Of a stretch of DNA of 64,000 nt, positions 36,857-45,739 are shown one piece after another. The position numbers were made by a program, and so were the translations under genes. Below the pieces are notes generated by a model. It saw only the letters and a program-made list of their open reading frames with translations, had not been told where the DNA came from and searched no databases. Positions within the stretch are counted from its first letter, which is position 1. Each line of letters begins with the position of its first letter. The stretch is from Bacteroidales bacterium (GTDB lineage: Bacteria > Bacteroidota > Bacteroidia > Bacteroidales > UBA932), in the NCBI GenBank assembly GCA_017471045.1, contig JAFUWZ010000018.1, positions 1 through 64,000 of the forward strand, given 5' to 3'.

Positions 36857-39544
36857 TTATTGACTCTTAGCTAATGCAGATACTAATTTCTCTTTTTCTC
36901 TGGATCCGTCAGTTCTGAGTCGAAGCAAAGGTAATCCGATAGCGGCAAGGACTGAATCTTTAACCCTATCCCTTTTCCCTTGAGCAGAATCTACTTTGTG
37001 ATACTGCGTTCCATCAACCTCTATGGCCAACTTTGCTTTATGCGAAACGGTGTCATAGATTAAGAAATCGAGGTGTGTCCAAGAGTGAGACGCATAAGTC
37101 CGCAGTTCATCCGTCAATTCAGATTTCGGTGTAATCAAGTACCGGAGCGGATAATGCATCAAGACACCGAGGTGTTCACAGCCCCTCTCTTTGAACACTT
37201 CCTGAATAGTCCAATAAGCCAGGTTTTCTGAATCAAACTCTGATACTTTCTTATGGGTTTCATAAAAGCGAAGAAGCTCCTTGTTGTTCTCTTCATAGAG
37301 CAAGTCAAAAACAGACGAAATCTGACTTTGCTGTGCTCCACCTTGATAATACTCGATGTAATCAATCAGGTTTTGAATATTTGAGTCCGGCTGCTCATCC
37401 GATGAAACAACAAGTGTAAACTGCTTTTTTGCCCGCGAAACCGCCACATTAATCAGGTGAGGGTCATCAGTGAATTCGCTTACCTGATTATCAACGGTGG
37501 AGAGGATAATGGCATCATTCTCTCGGCCTTGAAACTTATGAACGGTGGCGACGACATAATTGTATCCACGTGCTTCCAATGAATCATTTATTGCTTCCAC
37601 TTGATCATTATAGGGCGCAATGATTCCGATATCTTTGAATTCTACTTCTATCGATGGAATGATTTCCTGAACAATGGCATCAATCTGCCGATTATTAACT
37701 GTGCCTCTTGCGTGATTCCCCCGAACTGTCCGAATAACACGAATCGGAACATAGGAGCACTCATCTTTCTTCATGGGGATTAGTTCCCCGCCATAGAACT
37801 GCCTGCTGCAGAATCCAATAATCTGAGGATGGCAGCGGTAATGCTCTCGGAGTAGCGTTTCTGGGATTTGTGGATAGAGGCTGCAGATGGAGGACAAGAA
37901 ACTGTTCGTAGAATACCTGTATGATTCACTGATGCCGTACTTGGCGAAGATGGCACTCACTACCTCTTCTGTCTTGGAGTCAACCACATTTGGAAGTTGC
38001 TTGAGGTCGCCAACGATTACTGCGTTATCGGCACAGCTGAGGGCCAACGCTCCTGCCGCAATATCAACCTGCGATGCCTCGTCCATAATCAGGTAATCGA
38101 ACTTGCATGCAGGGTTGATGTTAGATGTTGCCGAAAAAGTAGTACTCAGTATTACTGGATACTCTTTTAGGAAATCCCTGCTCTTAAAATAGAGTTCATC
38201 TGGCTCAAACTTAGCTCTGACTTTATGACGCCCATATGCCTGATACAAGTAGTCCTTCAAAACCAGCATGGACAATTCGCGCAAACGGGCATTCTTGGCA
38301 TCTGCATCCTTTGTTCTTGCCTCAAGGAACTTCCGGTCTGATTCGAGCAATTCAATCTTTGATTCAACGAGAAGGTATTGAAGTGTATCAACGATATCAT
38401 CTTCAACGGGGATTCGATGCCAACGTAGTCTTAAGCGAGTCAACCATGATAGCCGATGTTTCTTTTCCATATCCCGCTGGCAGAGACGGAAATACTTGTG
38501 CAGAATCTTATATGAGTACTTCCTCTCCAAAGAGACCTTCTTAGGGAATAAATCAATCTGGCGTTTATACGCTTCAAGCTTTTCGAGGTCAATTGCAAGA
38601 TGCTCTTGACACTCATAGAGCTCTTGCATTTCTCTGGATAACTGAACAGCCGCTTTGCGAACTGCCCCTGCATTCTCAAGTTTCCAAGACTCAACGTCAG
38701 GATACTCTCCGGTCTGACTCTCAATAAAGGCGTTTTTATTCTTGACACGCCCCAGTTGTGCACAAATGAAATCAAGCCCTGCAGATTGGAGCTTTTCCTT
38801 AACATTCTCTACAGCCGAATTGTTATTTGAGACGATTTCCGTCGTCTTGCCCGCAATCAACAGATTGGATAGTATATTGAGAATGGTCTGCGTTTTCCCG
38901 GTACCAGGAGGGCCTTGGATGACACTTAGTTTGTGTTCCAAAGCATTGCGCACTGCTTTGTATTGACTTCGATTACATCCAAAGGGGAAAATAGGCGCAC
39001 TTGGAGTACCAGCATCCTCAGGGTATGTATCGATATTGAGATAAGCTTCTAAAAGTGAGTTCTTTACAACGAACTCCATCTTTTTGTACTTGTCTGCGAG
39101 GCTTACGGTCTTCTCCTCTTTATCAGCAACCGGAATGACATTGTACTTAGCTACCTCATTGAGATACTCCCAGACATTGATTGAGCGCTTATCATCGATA
39201 TGCTCTTCTATATATAGATACGATGAGGGATAGTTTTTTGCATTTCCATTCTCGTATATGATTCTATAAGCACGATTTTCCCTTCCTTGGAATACACGGA
39301 CACCAAGAATATGATGGAAGACCTCTCCGTCTGATTTCCGCCTTATCCTAAACGGCGGCTCCAATTGACGGCTAAACATGGCAACATCAACATTCTCAGG
39401 ATTATAATGTAAAACCTTCTGACCTTGACGAAATCGTACGTAGAATTGCCCCTTTTTATCATCAAATCCAAACTGATCAAGATCGTCCGATAGCTTGAAT
39501 ACCCCGGATCGTTTCAAGAAAACTATTTGCTGGGTTGATGGCAT
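36857..39544 (-). CDS. SF1 helicase with C-terminal nuclease-like domain (DNA2/NAM7-like)
   Basis: An 895-residue helicase-nuclease. Walker A GPPGTGKTQT is near residue 210, Walker B is LIMDEASQVD, motif V/VI include DAIILSTVDNQV and VAVSRAKKQFTLV, placing it in the SF1 UvrD/Dna2-NAM7 group. The C-terminal ~120 residues carry the DUF2726-like pattern HWTHLDFLIYD ... AIEVDGTQYHK with an E-x-D/K type nuclease signature. The ATG at 39544 gives the conserved N-terminus. Such proteins are common in defence islands; it is in the repeat-bounded island between a TA pair and an AlbA_2-type regulator. Confidence 0.82.
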   Translation of the reverse strand: MPSTQQIVFLKRSGVFKLSDDLDQFGFDDKKGQFYVRFRQGQKVLHYNPENVDVAMFSRQLEPPFRIRRKSDGEVFHHILGVRVFQGRENRAYRIIYENGNAKNYPSSYLYIEEHIDDKRSINVWEYLNEVAKYNVIPVADKEEKTVSLADKYKKMEFVVKNSLLEAYLNIDTYPEDAGTPSAPIFPFGCNRSQYKAVRNALEHKLSVIQGPPGTGKTQTILNILSNLLIAGKTTEIVSNNNSAVENVKEKLQSAGLDFICAQLGRVKNKNAFIESQTGEYPDVESWKLENAGAVRKAAVQLSREMQELYECQEHLAIDLEKLEAYKRQIDLFPKKVSLERKYSYKILHKYFRLCQRDMEKKHRLSWLTRLRLRWHRIPVEDDIVDTLQYLLVESKIELLESDRKFLEARTKDADAKNARLRELSMLVLKDYLYQAYGRHKVRAKFEPDELYFKSRDFLKEYPVILSTTFSATSNINPACKFDYLIMDEASQVDIAAGALALSCADNAVIVGDLKQLPNVVDSKTEEVVSAIFAKYGISESYRYSTNSFLSSICSLYPQIPETLLREHYRCHPQIIGFCSRQFYGGELIPMKKDECSYVPIRVIRTVRGNHARGTVNNRQIDAIVQEIIPSIEVEFKDIGIIAPYNDQVEAINDSLEARGYNYVVATVHKFQGRENDAIILSTVDNQVSEFTDDPHLINVAVSRAKKQFTLVVSSDEQPDSNIQNLIDYIEYYQGGAQQSQISSVFDLLYEENNKELLRFYETHKKVSEFDSENLAYWTIQEVFKERGCEHLGVLMHYPLRYLITPKSELTDELRTYASHSWTHLDFLIYDTVSHKAKLAIEVDGTQYHKVDSAQGKRDRVKDSVLAAIGLPLLRLRTDGSREKEKLVSALAKSQ

Positions 39545-39545
39545 A

Positions 39546-39854
39546 TTATTTTTTGAAGAGGACTTTCCAGGAGCTGCCGTAGTCGGGGCCGATGTGTACG
39601 ATAATCTGTCTCTCTTGCAGGGATGCAAGATGATATTTTATGGTGTCTTCAGATTTGTCAATTAATTCTGCCAGGCCCTTGCGGGTGATTTTTGGGTCGG
39701 CAACAATGGCATCGATGATGGCCTGAGCCGTTTTGCCAATCTTCTTCCGGCTTGTTTTCGCATCTTTCTCCGGGTGACTTCTCTGGGTGAATTTTCTGGG
39801 TGAATTCTCCGTTCTCTGGGTGAATTTTCTGGGTGAGTTTTGCGAAGTCGGCAT
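39546..39854 (-). CDS. Out-of-frame winged-helix C-terminus of the AlbA_2-type gene
   Basis: A 102-residue frame that carries the winged-helix end expected for the upstream AlbA_2-type protein: AIIDAIVADPKITRKGLAELIDKSEDTIKYHLASLQERQII. It starts inside the 13-bp repeat array and is +1 shifted from the upstream frame. Deleting one 13-bp unit in the array would fuse the two frames. Whether it is translated on its own is unknown; its own ATG at 39854 precedes a TQ-rich linker. Confidence 0.5.
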   Translation of the reverse strand: MPTSQNSPRKFTQRTENSPRKFTQRSHPEKDAKTSRKKIGKTAQAIIDAIVADPKITRKGLAELIDKSEDTIKYHLASLQERQIIVHIGPDYGSSWKVLFKK

Positions 39855-41013
39855 CCGTCATCCCATAATTGGCGTTGGGAATGGTGGTGTAGAAGAATTC
39901 ACGGCTGGATTCGAAGACCGGCCTGCGCTCCGGCTTGTAGGTAGGAAGAAGGGCCGTGGCATCCAGAATCTTACGCAGTCCGCTGCCGCGCTTTTCCATG
40001 TAGCGCCGCTGGGAGAATACTTCAGCGATGATGGGGTTGCGACGCTTGGAGGTAATTTTTTCCGGTTCCAGACGAATGGGGTCAAAGCCGTCCGTTATGC
40101 CGCCGGGAGAGGTGGTTTCTATGCGGTCATCATAAATATTGATGGCAACTTCAGAACCAAGTTCGCTGTAGTCACGGTGGATGAGGTGGTTCACGCACAT
40201 CTCTTCTATGGCTCTCTTGGCGTATTCCGGAAGGTTGAGCCGATAGTCCAGGAGTTTGTACCAGCGCACCGCCGTGTTGGCCTTGATGAAGTTTTTTGCC
40301 ATGTCCAGCAACAGGAGCAGGTTGCCCTGATACTCGGAGTCGTTGACAGCATCGGTTTTGATGGTTCCGTTCCACTTGGTGCAGAATACACGGGACTGGG
40401 CGATGGGACAGCGGTCTGCAAACAAGAGGCCTGCGTGCGTGAGGTGCCCGTCGTCGGTGACAAGGCCGAAGGAGTTCAGTAGACCTTCTTCCCATACGGA
40501 GCCGGAACGCTGGTTGTATTCGCGCTCAAGGGTGCTGAAAGTGTGTTTCTCCCGAAGTTCATTGGAGACCAAAGAGTCCCAGCTGCGATTGCTGCCCCGA
40601 AGGACAAGTTCGAACAACTCGTGGGGCGTTGCCGGAATGCTTTCATTTCCGCGTCGCACATTGGCGATGCGCTTGCCATCCAAATTCAGATAGTAGGGCG
40701 TCTGCATCCCGGCAGGAACCTGGAGAACGATGATAATCAGTCCTTCCGGGGTTGTTATGGGATTCAAAGAATAGACAGGCACCGGGTCAAGATGCGCATT
40801 AATCTTCTCACTGATGAATTCAAGGTCCTTCTGGGGATTGGTTACGCCGATGACTTTTGCATCATCGTCAACGCCGAAGAAAAGCGTGCCGCCTGCCGTA
40901 TCGGCAAAAGCGCTCACACTCTTGAGCCAACTGCGAATCTTCCTCCGCTCAAGTACCCCCTTGAAATCATAGGCCGTACATTCGGCAATGAGTATGTTGT
41001 TTTCTATTCTCAT
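39658..41013 (-). CDS. AlbA_2/ATP-binding RecG-like regulator, frameshifted 3' end
   Basis: A 451-residue frame. Residues 1-110 form the AlbA_2/Schlafen-like ATP-binding region (FKGVLERRKI ... SVSAFADTAGGTLFFGVDDDAKVIGVT), followed by the C-terminal ATPase half with HRDYSELGSEV, EKRGSGLRKI. Family members usually end with a winged-helix domain; here the last ~40 residues leave the family frame inside a 13-bp repeat array (39770-39836) and the winged helix continues in the next frame at 39546-39854. The gene may thus be phase-variable or broken. Family members act as transcriptional regulators or helper NTPases in conflict systems. Confidence 0.75.
   Translation of the reverse strand: MRIENNILIAECTAYDFKGVLERRKIRSWLKSVSAFADTAGGTLFFGVDDDAKVIGVTNPQKDLEFISEKINAHLDPVPVYSLNPITTPEGLIIIVLQVPAGMQTPYYLNLDGKRIANVRRGNESIPATPHELFELVLRGSNRSWDSLVSNELREKHTFSTLEREYNQRSGSVWEEGLLNSFGLVTDDGHLTHAGLLFADRCPIAQSRVFCTKWNGTIKTDAVNDSEYQGNLLLLLDMAKNFIKANTAVRWYKLLDYRLNLPEYAKRAIEEMCVNHLIHRDYSELGSEVAINIYDDRIETTSPGGITDGFDPIRLEPEKITSKRRNPIIAEVFSQRRYMEKRGSGLRKILDATALLPTYKPERRPVFESSREFFYTTIPNANYGMTDADFAKLTQKIHPENGEFTQKIHPEKSPGERCENKPEEDWQNGSGHHRCHCCRPKNHPQGPGRIN
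39770..39836. repeat. 13-bp tandem repeat array within AlbA_2-type gene
   Basis: The unit ctgggtga with a/t-rich tail (13 bp: ctgggtgaatttt) occurs at 39783, 39796, 39816 and 39829, with a degenerate first copy ccgggtga at 39770. Spacings are 13, 13, 20 and 13. Because 13 is not a multiple of three, unit gain or loss changes the reading frame. It encodes TQKIHPE-type residues. Confidence 0.8.
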
Positions 41014-41343
41014 AAGTCTTTTGTATCAATTGTGAACGCGCTGCATTCACTATCTGTGGGGTTGCTTTGCAAATGTCGCAAATAATTGTGATGCGGACAA
41101 GTATGTAAATGCGTATTTTTGTTGGTAGAGGAAGTACCTTGGCGCATGAGCGCAGGAACGGACTTAAAAGCACGTCTTACTTCCGGATAAGTTCTTTGAG
41201 GTCATTTAAGGAAACATTGTTTTGATTGTCGCATTTTATCGCATTATATCACACGATAAACAGACACATATCCGTACACATAAACGTACACAGAATCCAA
41301 AAAGAGACAGTAATGGTAGACTCCGCGAAAAACAATCTAACGC
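41014..41343. other. 330-bp intergenic stretch with third diverged 36-bp repeat
   Basis: No gene is recognisable between the AlbA_2-type gene and the TOTE-type gene. The stretch contains tcgcattttatcgcat (41229), matching tcgcattctatcgcat near the left island edge, and the diverged repeat copy at 41282-41317. Two gtacaca motifs lie between them. Confidence 0.5.
41282..41317. repeat. Diverged third copy of the 36-bp repeat
   Basis: Begins aaacgtacacagaatccaaa and ends agtaatggt. Against the left copy 24 of 36 positions match, concentrated at both ends: the first 11 bases are identical and the last eight differ by one base. It sits between the two halves of the island. Confidence 0.5.
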
Positions 41344-42768
41344 TCATCTTCCCGTCATATACCCCAGCATATCAGATGCAATCACTGGGGCCAGTACGCG
41401 CATGACATTATCCTCCTCTTTGTGGTGGCTCCCTGCAAGGTCAATGCTGCCAAACCAGAACAAGGAACGGTCTATAATAGCCGCGCGGATAGGTTGCCGC
41501 TCAGTTTTAACAAGTTTAATCCCAACTTTGATGAAATCTTCATCTCGAGAAGATGGCTTCCGGATAGTAATACAGCATTCGACACCACGTATGCCCAAAG
41601 CCTGCAGAGCCTTGGCTAAAGTACCTCTCATATACTGAACCGACTCGCAAGAAAGGACAACCGAGGACTGCGCCGCCTCAATGTCGCCTACTAGAACCGG
41701 AAGGAAGGTATCCGGGCCAAGAACGATATCCTGTGGATTCTGTTCCAAAGCGTCCGTCATCTGCCGGGCATAGCCAATAGGCGCGTAGCATTTCAGTCGC
41801 TTGCCGTACATATTGGCAATAACAGGGACGTGGATATCGATATAATCGTAAACACGCACCTCGGTTTTGCCTTCATAATCCCGATGGAGACGCCCCGTAT
41901 ATTGCTGGACAATATTCGGATAGGCAACCGGTAGGGCTATGAAGAGCGTATCCAGCCTGGGATAAGTGAAACCTTCGCCCACATACTTCTCGGTTGCAAT
42001 GATTATAAGTGGCTCCGTCTCCGGGATACTTTTGAGCCGATCCATCGCCTTCCGCTTCTCCTTAGCCGATGCAGTACCAATCAACTGAACCACATTCCGG
42101 CAATAGGGAGCCAGCATATCGGCAAGTAGGGAGATGTGGTCTTTCCGCTTTGTCAGGATAATTGGTGACCGGCCCTCGTTCAATTCAGCCACAACATCTT
42201 GCACAATCAAGTCATTCCTGGCACGGTCGTTGGCTAAATCGCCAAGGTATTGCAAGGAGTTCCCGTTCTCCTCTATCGCCCGAAAAGGAGTAAAACGCGG
42301 AATCAAAACTCGGCTAAAAGACTGTCGGGACATCTGCGCCTTCGCATCCGACTTATATCGAATCGGACCGCACTGCATGAACACAATGGGTGTCATCCCG
42401 TCTTGACGGGTGGGAGTTGCCGAAAGTCCATACACATATCGGGCATTAACATACTTCAGCACACGCTCATAGCCAATGGCCCCGGAATGATGGCATTCAT
42501 CGGCTATCACCATCCCGTAGTTTCGGACAAATGGCTTGACGCCTTCCTCCGACAACGCGGAATTGAACACGGCAATATCTATGATGTCGTGCAGCGTATT
42601 CCGGCTCCCGTCCAGTAGGCCGACAGGAGAGAACGCCCTTTTTCTTCCCCGTCCTTTCTTCTTTTCTGATTCGGGTTTTGATTCATTGATAATCAAGAAC
42701 TTTTCAATCTCTTCCTTCCATTGTTCCAGCAGGGCCTTGGAATGAACCAATAGTCTTTCGTCTTGCAA
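41344..42768 (-). CDS. SF2 helicase/PLD part of a TOTE-type gene (split)
   Basis: Continues the primase frame 42704-44173 after a frameshift: LLVHSKALLEQW is where the helicase picks up again. It carries SF2 motifs DECH (residues 90-93), LSATP, and GRLHRDYEGK, and a C-terminal PLD-like domain (RAAIIDRSLFWFGSIDLAG) typical of TOTE-family helicases. In related proteins the PLD usually has the HxK histidine; here that position reads R-A-A-I-I-D, so nuclease activity is uncertain. The reading frame is intact after the break. Confidence 0.8.
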   Translation of the reverse strand: MQDERLLVHSKALLEQWKEEIEKFLIINESKPESEKKKGRGRKRAFSPVGLLDGSRNTLHDIIDIAVFNSALSEEGVKPFVRNYGMVIADECHHSGAIGYERVLKYVNARYVYGLSATPTRQDGMTPIVFMQCGPIRYKSDAKAQMSRQSFSRVLIPRFTPFRAIEENGNSLQYLGDLANDRARNDLIVQDVVAELNEGRSPIILTKRKDHISLLADMLAPYCRNVVQLIGTASAKEKRKAMDRLKSIPETEPLIIIATEKYVGEGFTYPRLDTLFIALPVAYPNIVQQYTGRLHRDYEGKTEVRVYDYIDIHVPVIANMYGKRLKCYAPIGYARQMTDALEQNPQDIVLGPDTFLPVLVGDIEAAQSSVVLSCESVQYMRGTLAKALQALGIRGVECCITIRKPSSRDEDFIKVGIKLVKTERQPIRAAIIDRSLFWFGSIDLAGSHHKEEDNVMRVLAPVIASDMLGYMTGR

Positions 42769-44173
42769 TCATTCCAATTACAGCAACCGTTTTTCCGAAA
42801 GCGGTGGTCGCTGCGAGCACTCCGTTATTGTATGAGAGCAGTCTTTGGACGGCCTCCTCCTGCTCCGGGCGAAGTTCTCCGGAAAAAGAAACATCTATTG
42901 GCCTTCCCGCGTTGGTCTGGTCATCCTCTTCCCACGCCGAGAAATTGCTTTGAAGCAGTTCTATCACGGCGTCCTCGCATCCTCTTGGCAGTTTAAGGTA
43001 ATCTTCCGTCATCTCATAACAGGTCACGAGGGATGGCGTGTGATATAGCGGCTTCCTGGCGTTAAGTAGCTCATAGTATTTGGGATTCTGGAAAGAGGCC
43101 AGCCCTTTAAGATGCCTGAGAACCTTTCCAGAAACGCTCTTTATCAGCACATAAACCCCATTCGCCCGAACAAGTTTGACGGGGCCGAAGAAATCTTCAA
43201 ATGAAATGCGGTCCGGCTTCGGCGTATCCCATGGTTTGGTCTCCGATGACGAGGACAACTCTATCTGATACGCGTGATTTGCCAGAATGGCTTTAAACTC
43301 CGCAACAGTGAGTTTCCTTGCCGATGATAAAAGAGACCATTGGTCCTGATAAGCCTCAAAGTCCTCGTCCACAAAAACACTGTTGCCACTTTTTCGGGCC
43401 AAGCCCTGCAATGGGAGCGCAATCAGGTTTCCGAAGCCGCCTTTCGGCAAGAAATCCTGATTCGGCAGGAATCGGTCGTAGGATTTCATATCCAGACGGA
43501 CATTGCGTTCCATGGCGGCACCGATGATAGCGAAGCCTAATCTTCGGGCGTCCGCAGCTAATACCGGATCATCAAAGAAGATCCATACATGTGCCCCTTT
43601 TCCAGAACGCGAACGCTCGATGTATGCAGGAACATCCCATTCCTTGCAGACACGAACATACGAAAGGACATCGTCCTGGTAGCCATACTCGCAGTTCTTG
43701 TCATCGAAATCGGCGCAGAGGAAGTAAACCATGTTGTCCTCAAGGATAGGATAAATGCCGATGACATCTGTCTCCTTTGCCTCTTTATCCAGATGTCTGC
43801 GAATAATCACCTCGTCGAGCGGGATAAACTCCCTGAAAGGGCAACCCTCACACTTTCGCTTGTGCTCTACACACCCGTCCGACCACCTGTTCTTGCATAC
43901 CGGTTGATAACCAGCCTTACCCACTTTGGAAACGAAACGCTGCGCAAACACATCTTCCCGACCTCGGAACAAACCACGGAAGATGTCTAAACGGCGTTGG
44001 ATTTCCGCTTCTCTGTTCCGTTCTGCCTGTATTAGTCTGCTGTTATATTGGGGCGGCTCCGGCTCATACAACAACGAAGAACCATAACCTTTCAAGCGGG
44101 CATTCTCCTGCTCCAACTCGTGGATTCGCGCTCGCAATCGAAGGTTTTCAGCCAGAAGCTCTTCGTAAGTCAT
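42704..44173 (-). CDS. TOTE-type archaeo-eukaryotic primase part (split gene)
   Basis: A 489-residue frame. Residues 3-30 form a coiled coil; a Cys cluster C93-x7-C101-x6-C108-x2-C111 is probably a zinc finger; the AEP primase has CADFDDK (Asp155, Asp157) and SGKGAHVW (His195). The helicase Walker A region AATTAFGKTVAV is near residue 465, after which the frame shifts (about 42750-42768) to the downstream SF2 part. Full-length homologues are a single primase-helicase-PLD chain; here the break lies just after Walker A, so the protein is probably non-functional unless the shift is a sequencing error or programmed. Confidence 0.8.
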   Translation of the reverse strand: MTYEELLAENLRLRARIHELEQENARLKGYGSSLLYEPEPPQYNSRLIQAERNREAEIQRRLDIFRGLFRGREDVFAQRFVSKVGKAGYQPVCKNRWSDGCVEHKRKCEGCPFREFIPLDEVIIRRHLDKEAKETDVIGIYPILEDNMVYFLCADFDDKNCEYGYQDDVLSYVRVCKEWDVPAYIERSRSGKGAHVWIFFDDPVLAADARRLGFAIIGAAMERNVRLDMKSYDRFLPNQDFLPKGGFGNLIALPLQGLARKSGNSVFVDEDFEAYQDQWSLLSSARKLTVAEFKAILANHAYQIELSSSSETKPWDTPKPDRISFEDFFGPVKLVRANGVYVLIKSVSGKVLRHLKGLASFQNPKYYELLNARKPLYHTPSLVTCYEMTEDYLKLPRGCEDAVIELLQSNFSAWEEDDQTNAGRPIDVSFSGELRPEQEEAVQRLLSYNNGVLAATTAFGKTVAVIGMIARRKTIGSFQGPAGTMEGRD

Positions 44174-44218
44174 GGGGTCATTAACTTGTCTTACATCCTG
44201 TTAAACCATTGACACATT

Positions 44219-44265
44219 TCAATTGGGCTAAACCAATGCAAAAATCATCGTTTTAGCCCAATTGA
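44219..44265. repeat. 47-bp palindrome downstream of DUF234-type ATPase
   Basis: tcaattgggctaaa (44219-44232) and tttagcccaattga (44252-44265) form a perfect 14-bp stem with a 19-nt loop. It abuts the ATPase stop codon at 44266-44268. It matches the palindrome at 45740-45786 in arm length, loop length and most arm bases. Confidence 0.85.
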
Positions 44266-45699
44266 CTATTTGAATAAGTCAAACATTGTGATGGTACGCT
44301 TGACCGCTCCGCTATTGATTCCAGACTTTAGTCCATACGTAGTCAGAAGAGTTGGTACAATTCCATACTTGGTGCCAGTCTCCTTCCTGAACTTGGAAAC
44401 TCTATTTTGGATTTTGCCTTTATCCTCTGCGGTCAATTCATATTCATCTTCAGATGTATATTTTACTTCGCAAAGATTAATGATTCGATCGGCTCGTTCA
44501 ATGATAATATCCACCTGCACATTCCGCTCTTTTGAATCCGGATCTTTTTTCCCGCGCCAGGAATAATACTCTGTCCTGACAGAAGGCACACCAAGTGCTG
44601 ACAAAATCTGCGGCATGTGAGCCTGACACACCCTCTCATAAGCAAGCCCCCACCATGTGCTTTGCACCTGAGATTCCAGTGTTTTAGTCCAGTATTGCGT
44701 GTCGGTCGTTCTGGCTTTTCCAAACTCATGGTAGAAAATAGAATAAAAGTCCGTCAGGCAATAAATCCCTCCGGTCGCGCTTATTTTTTTGACCTTGATA
44801 TTATAGAGACGAATAAAATCACAATTCACCAAGTCTTCCAGCATATCTGACAAATGGCCATTGTTCTCTATTTTCAGTTTCTCAGCTATCTCAGACCTTG
44901 TAAGTCCCTTTCGTGTATCAGCCAGGGCCTTGATTATATCCATATATCTTTCCGGATTGGTAAATAGAGACTTGTACAAGCGATTATATTCTTTCTTCAA
45001 CTCGGCTTTCCGAGAGAAGAACAGAGCGTCGATATTCTGGGCAAGGCTAAGCTCCGGATTTAGCAAACTCAGATAATATGGTATTCCGCCAAGAATCATA
45101 TATGCCTGAACTACGGTAAGAGTATCCCATTCAGCACCCACTGACTTGAGGTACACCTCTGTATCGGCAAGAGTAAATGGATAAAGGTGCATTTCGTGCG
45201 TTATCCTGTCATGCAGACCTCCTTTGTTGTCAATCAGGTTTCTGACTATCCATGATGTGGCACTGCCGCAAACAATGAGGAAAATCTCAGGATGTTTGGA
45301 AGCCCAATCATTCCAAAAATGGTCCAACTGCTTAACAAAACCCGAATTACGCGTTGCGAAACATGGCAGTTCATCAAGAAAGATTACGCAGCGTGTCCCC
45401 TCCGACAATTTACTCAACAATAGAGATTTCAGGGCGCGAAATGCTTCTCTCCAATTTTTGGGGGCATCTCCCATAAAGCCATAATCAACCAACGCATCTC
45501 CAAAAGCCTCTATCTCGTCCTTGAACTTTCCGCCGAGGATACCTGTTGCCGAGAATGCGAACGAATCATTGAAGTATGTGCTGACGAGAAAGGTCTTTCC
45601 AACTCTACGACGACCATATACTGCGATGAATTCGGCTTTATCTGATTCCATATACCGCTTTAATTCGGCAACTTCTTCTTTTCTACCTATGATATGCAT
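44266..45699 (-). CDS. AAA ATPase with C-terminal DUF234 nuclease-like domain
   Basis: A 477-residue protein starting at ATG 45699. An AAA/archaeal-type ATPase has Walker A GRRRVGKT (residues 29-36) and Walker B VIFLDELP; it is followed by a winged-helix segment and the DUF234 domain, whose VQVDIIIERADRIINLCEVKYT holds the PD-(D/E)xK-like D...E-x-K. Family members occur in many copies in Bacteroidota and archaea and are suspected mobile or host-defence genes; function is not established. It is bracketed by 47-bp palindromes at 44219 and 45740, making a 1568-bp unit. Confidence 0.82.
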   Translation of the reverse strand: MHIIGRKEEVAELKRYMESDKAEFIAVYGRRRVGKTFLVSTYFNDSFAFSATGILGGKFKDEIEAFGDALVDYGFMGDAPKNWREAFRALKSLLLSKLSEGTRCVIFLDELPCFATRNSGFVKQLDHFWNDWASKHPEIFLIVCGSATSWIVRNLIDNKGGLHDRITHEMHLYPFTLADTEVYLKSVGAEWDTLTVVQAYMILGGIPYYLSLLNPELSLAQNIDALFFSRKAELKKEYNRLYKSLFTNPERYMDIIKALADTRKGLTRSEIAEKLKIENNGHLSDMLEDLVNCDFIRLYNIKVKKISATGGIYCLTDFYSIFYHEFGKARTTDTQYWTKTLESQVQSTWWGLAYERVCQAHMPQILSALGVPSVRTEYYSWRGKKDPDSKERNVQVDIIIERADRIINLCEVKYTSEDEYELTAEDKGKIQNRVSKFRKETGTKYGIVPTLLTTYGLKSGINSGAVKRTITMFDLFK

Positions 45700-45739
45700 A
45701 ACTAATTTAGCTTTTCTCAAAGATAACGATTTTTATGAT

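Noticed and set aside
39770-39836. CRISPR-like array
   Set aside because: The 13-bp units are too short and too closely spaced for CRISPR and have no spacers; they lie inside a coding region. No CRISPR array was seen elsewhere in the window.
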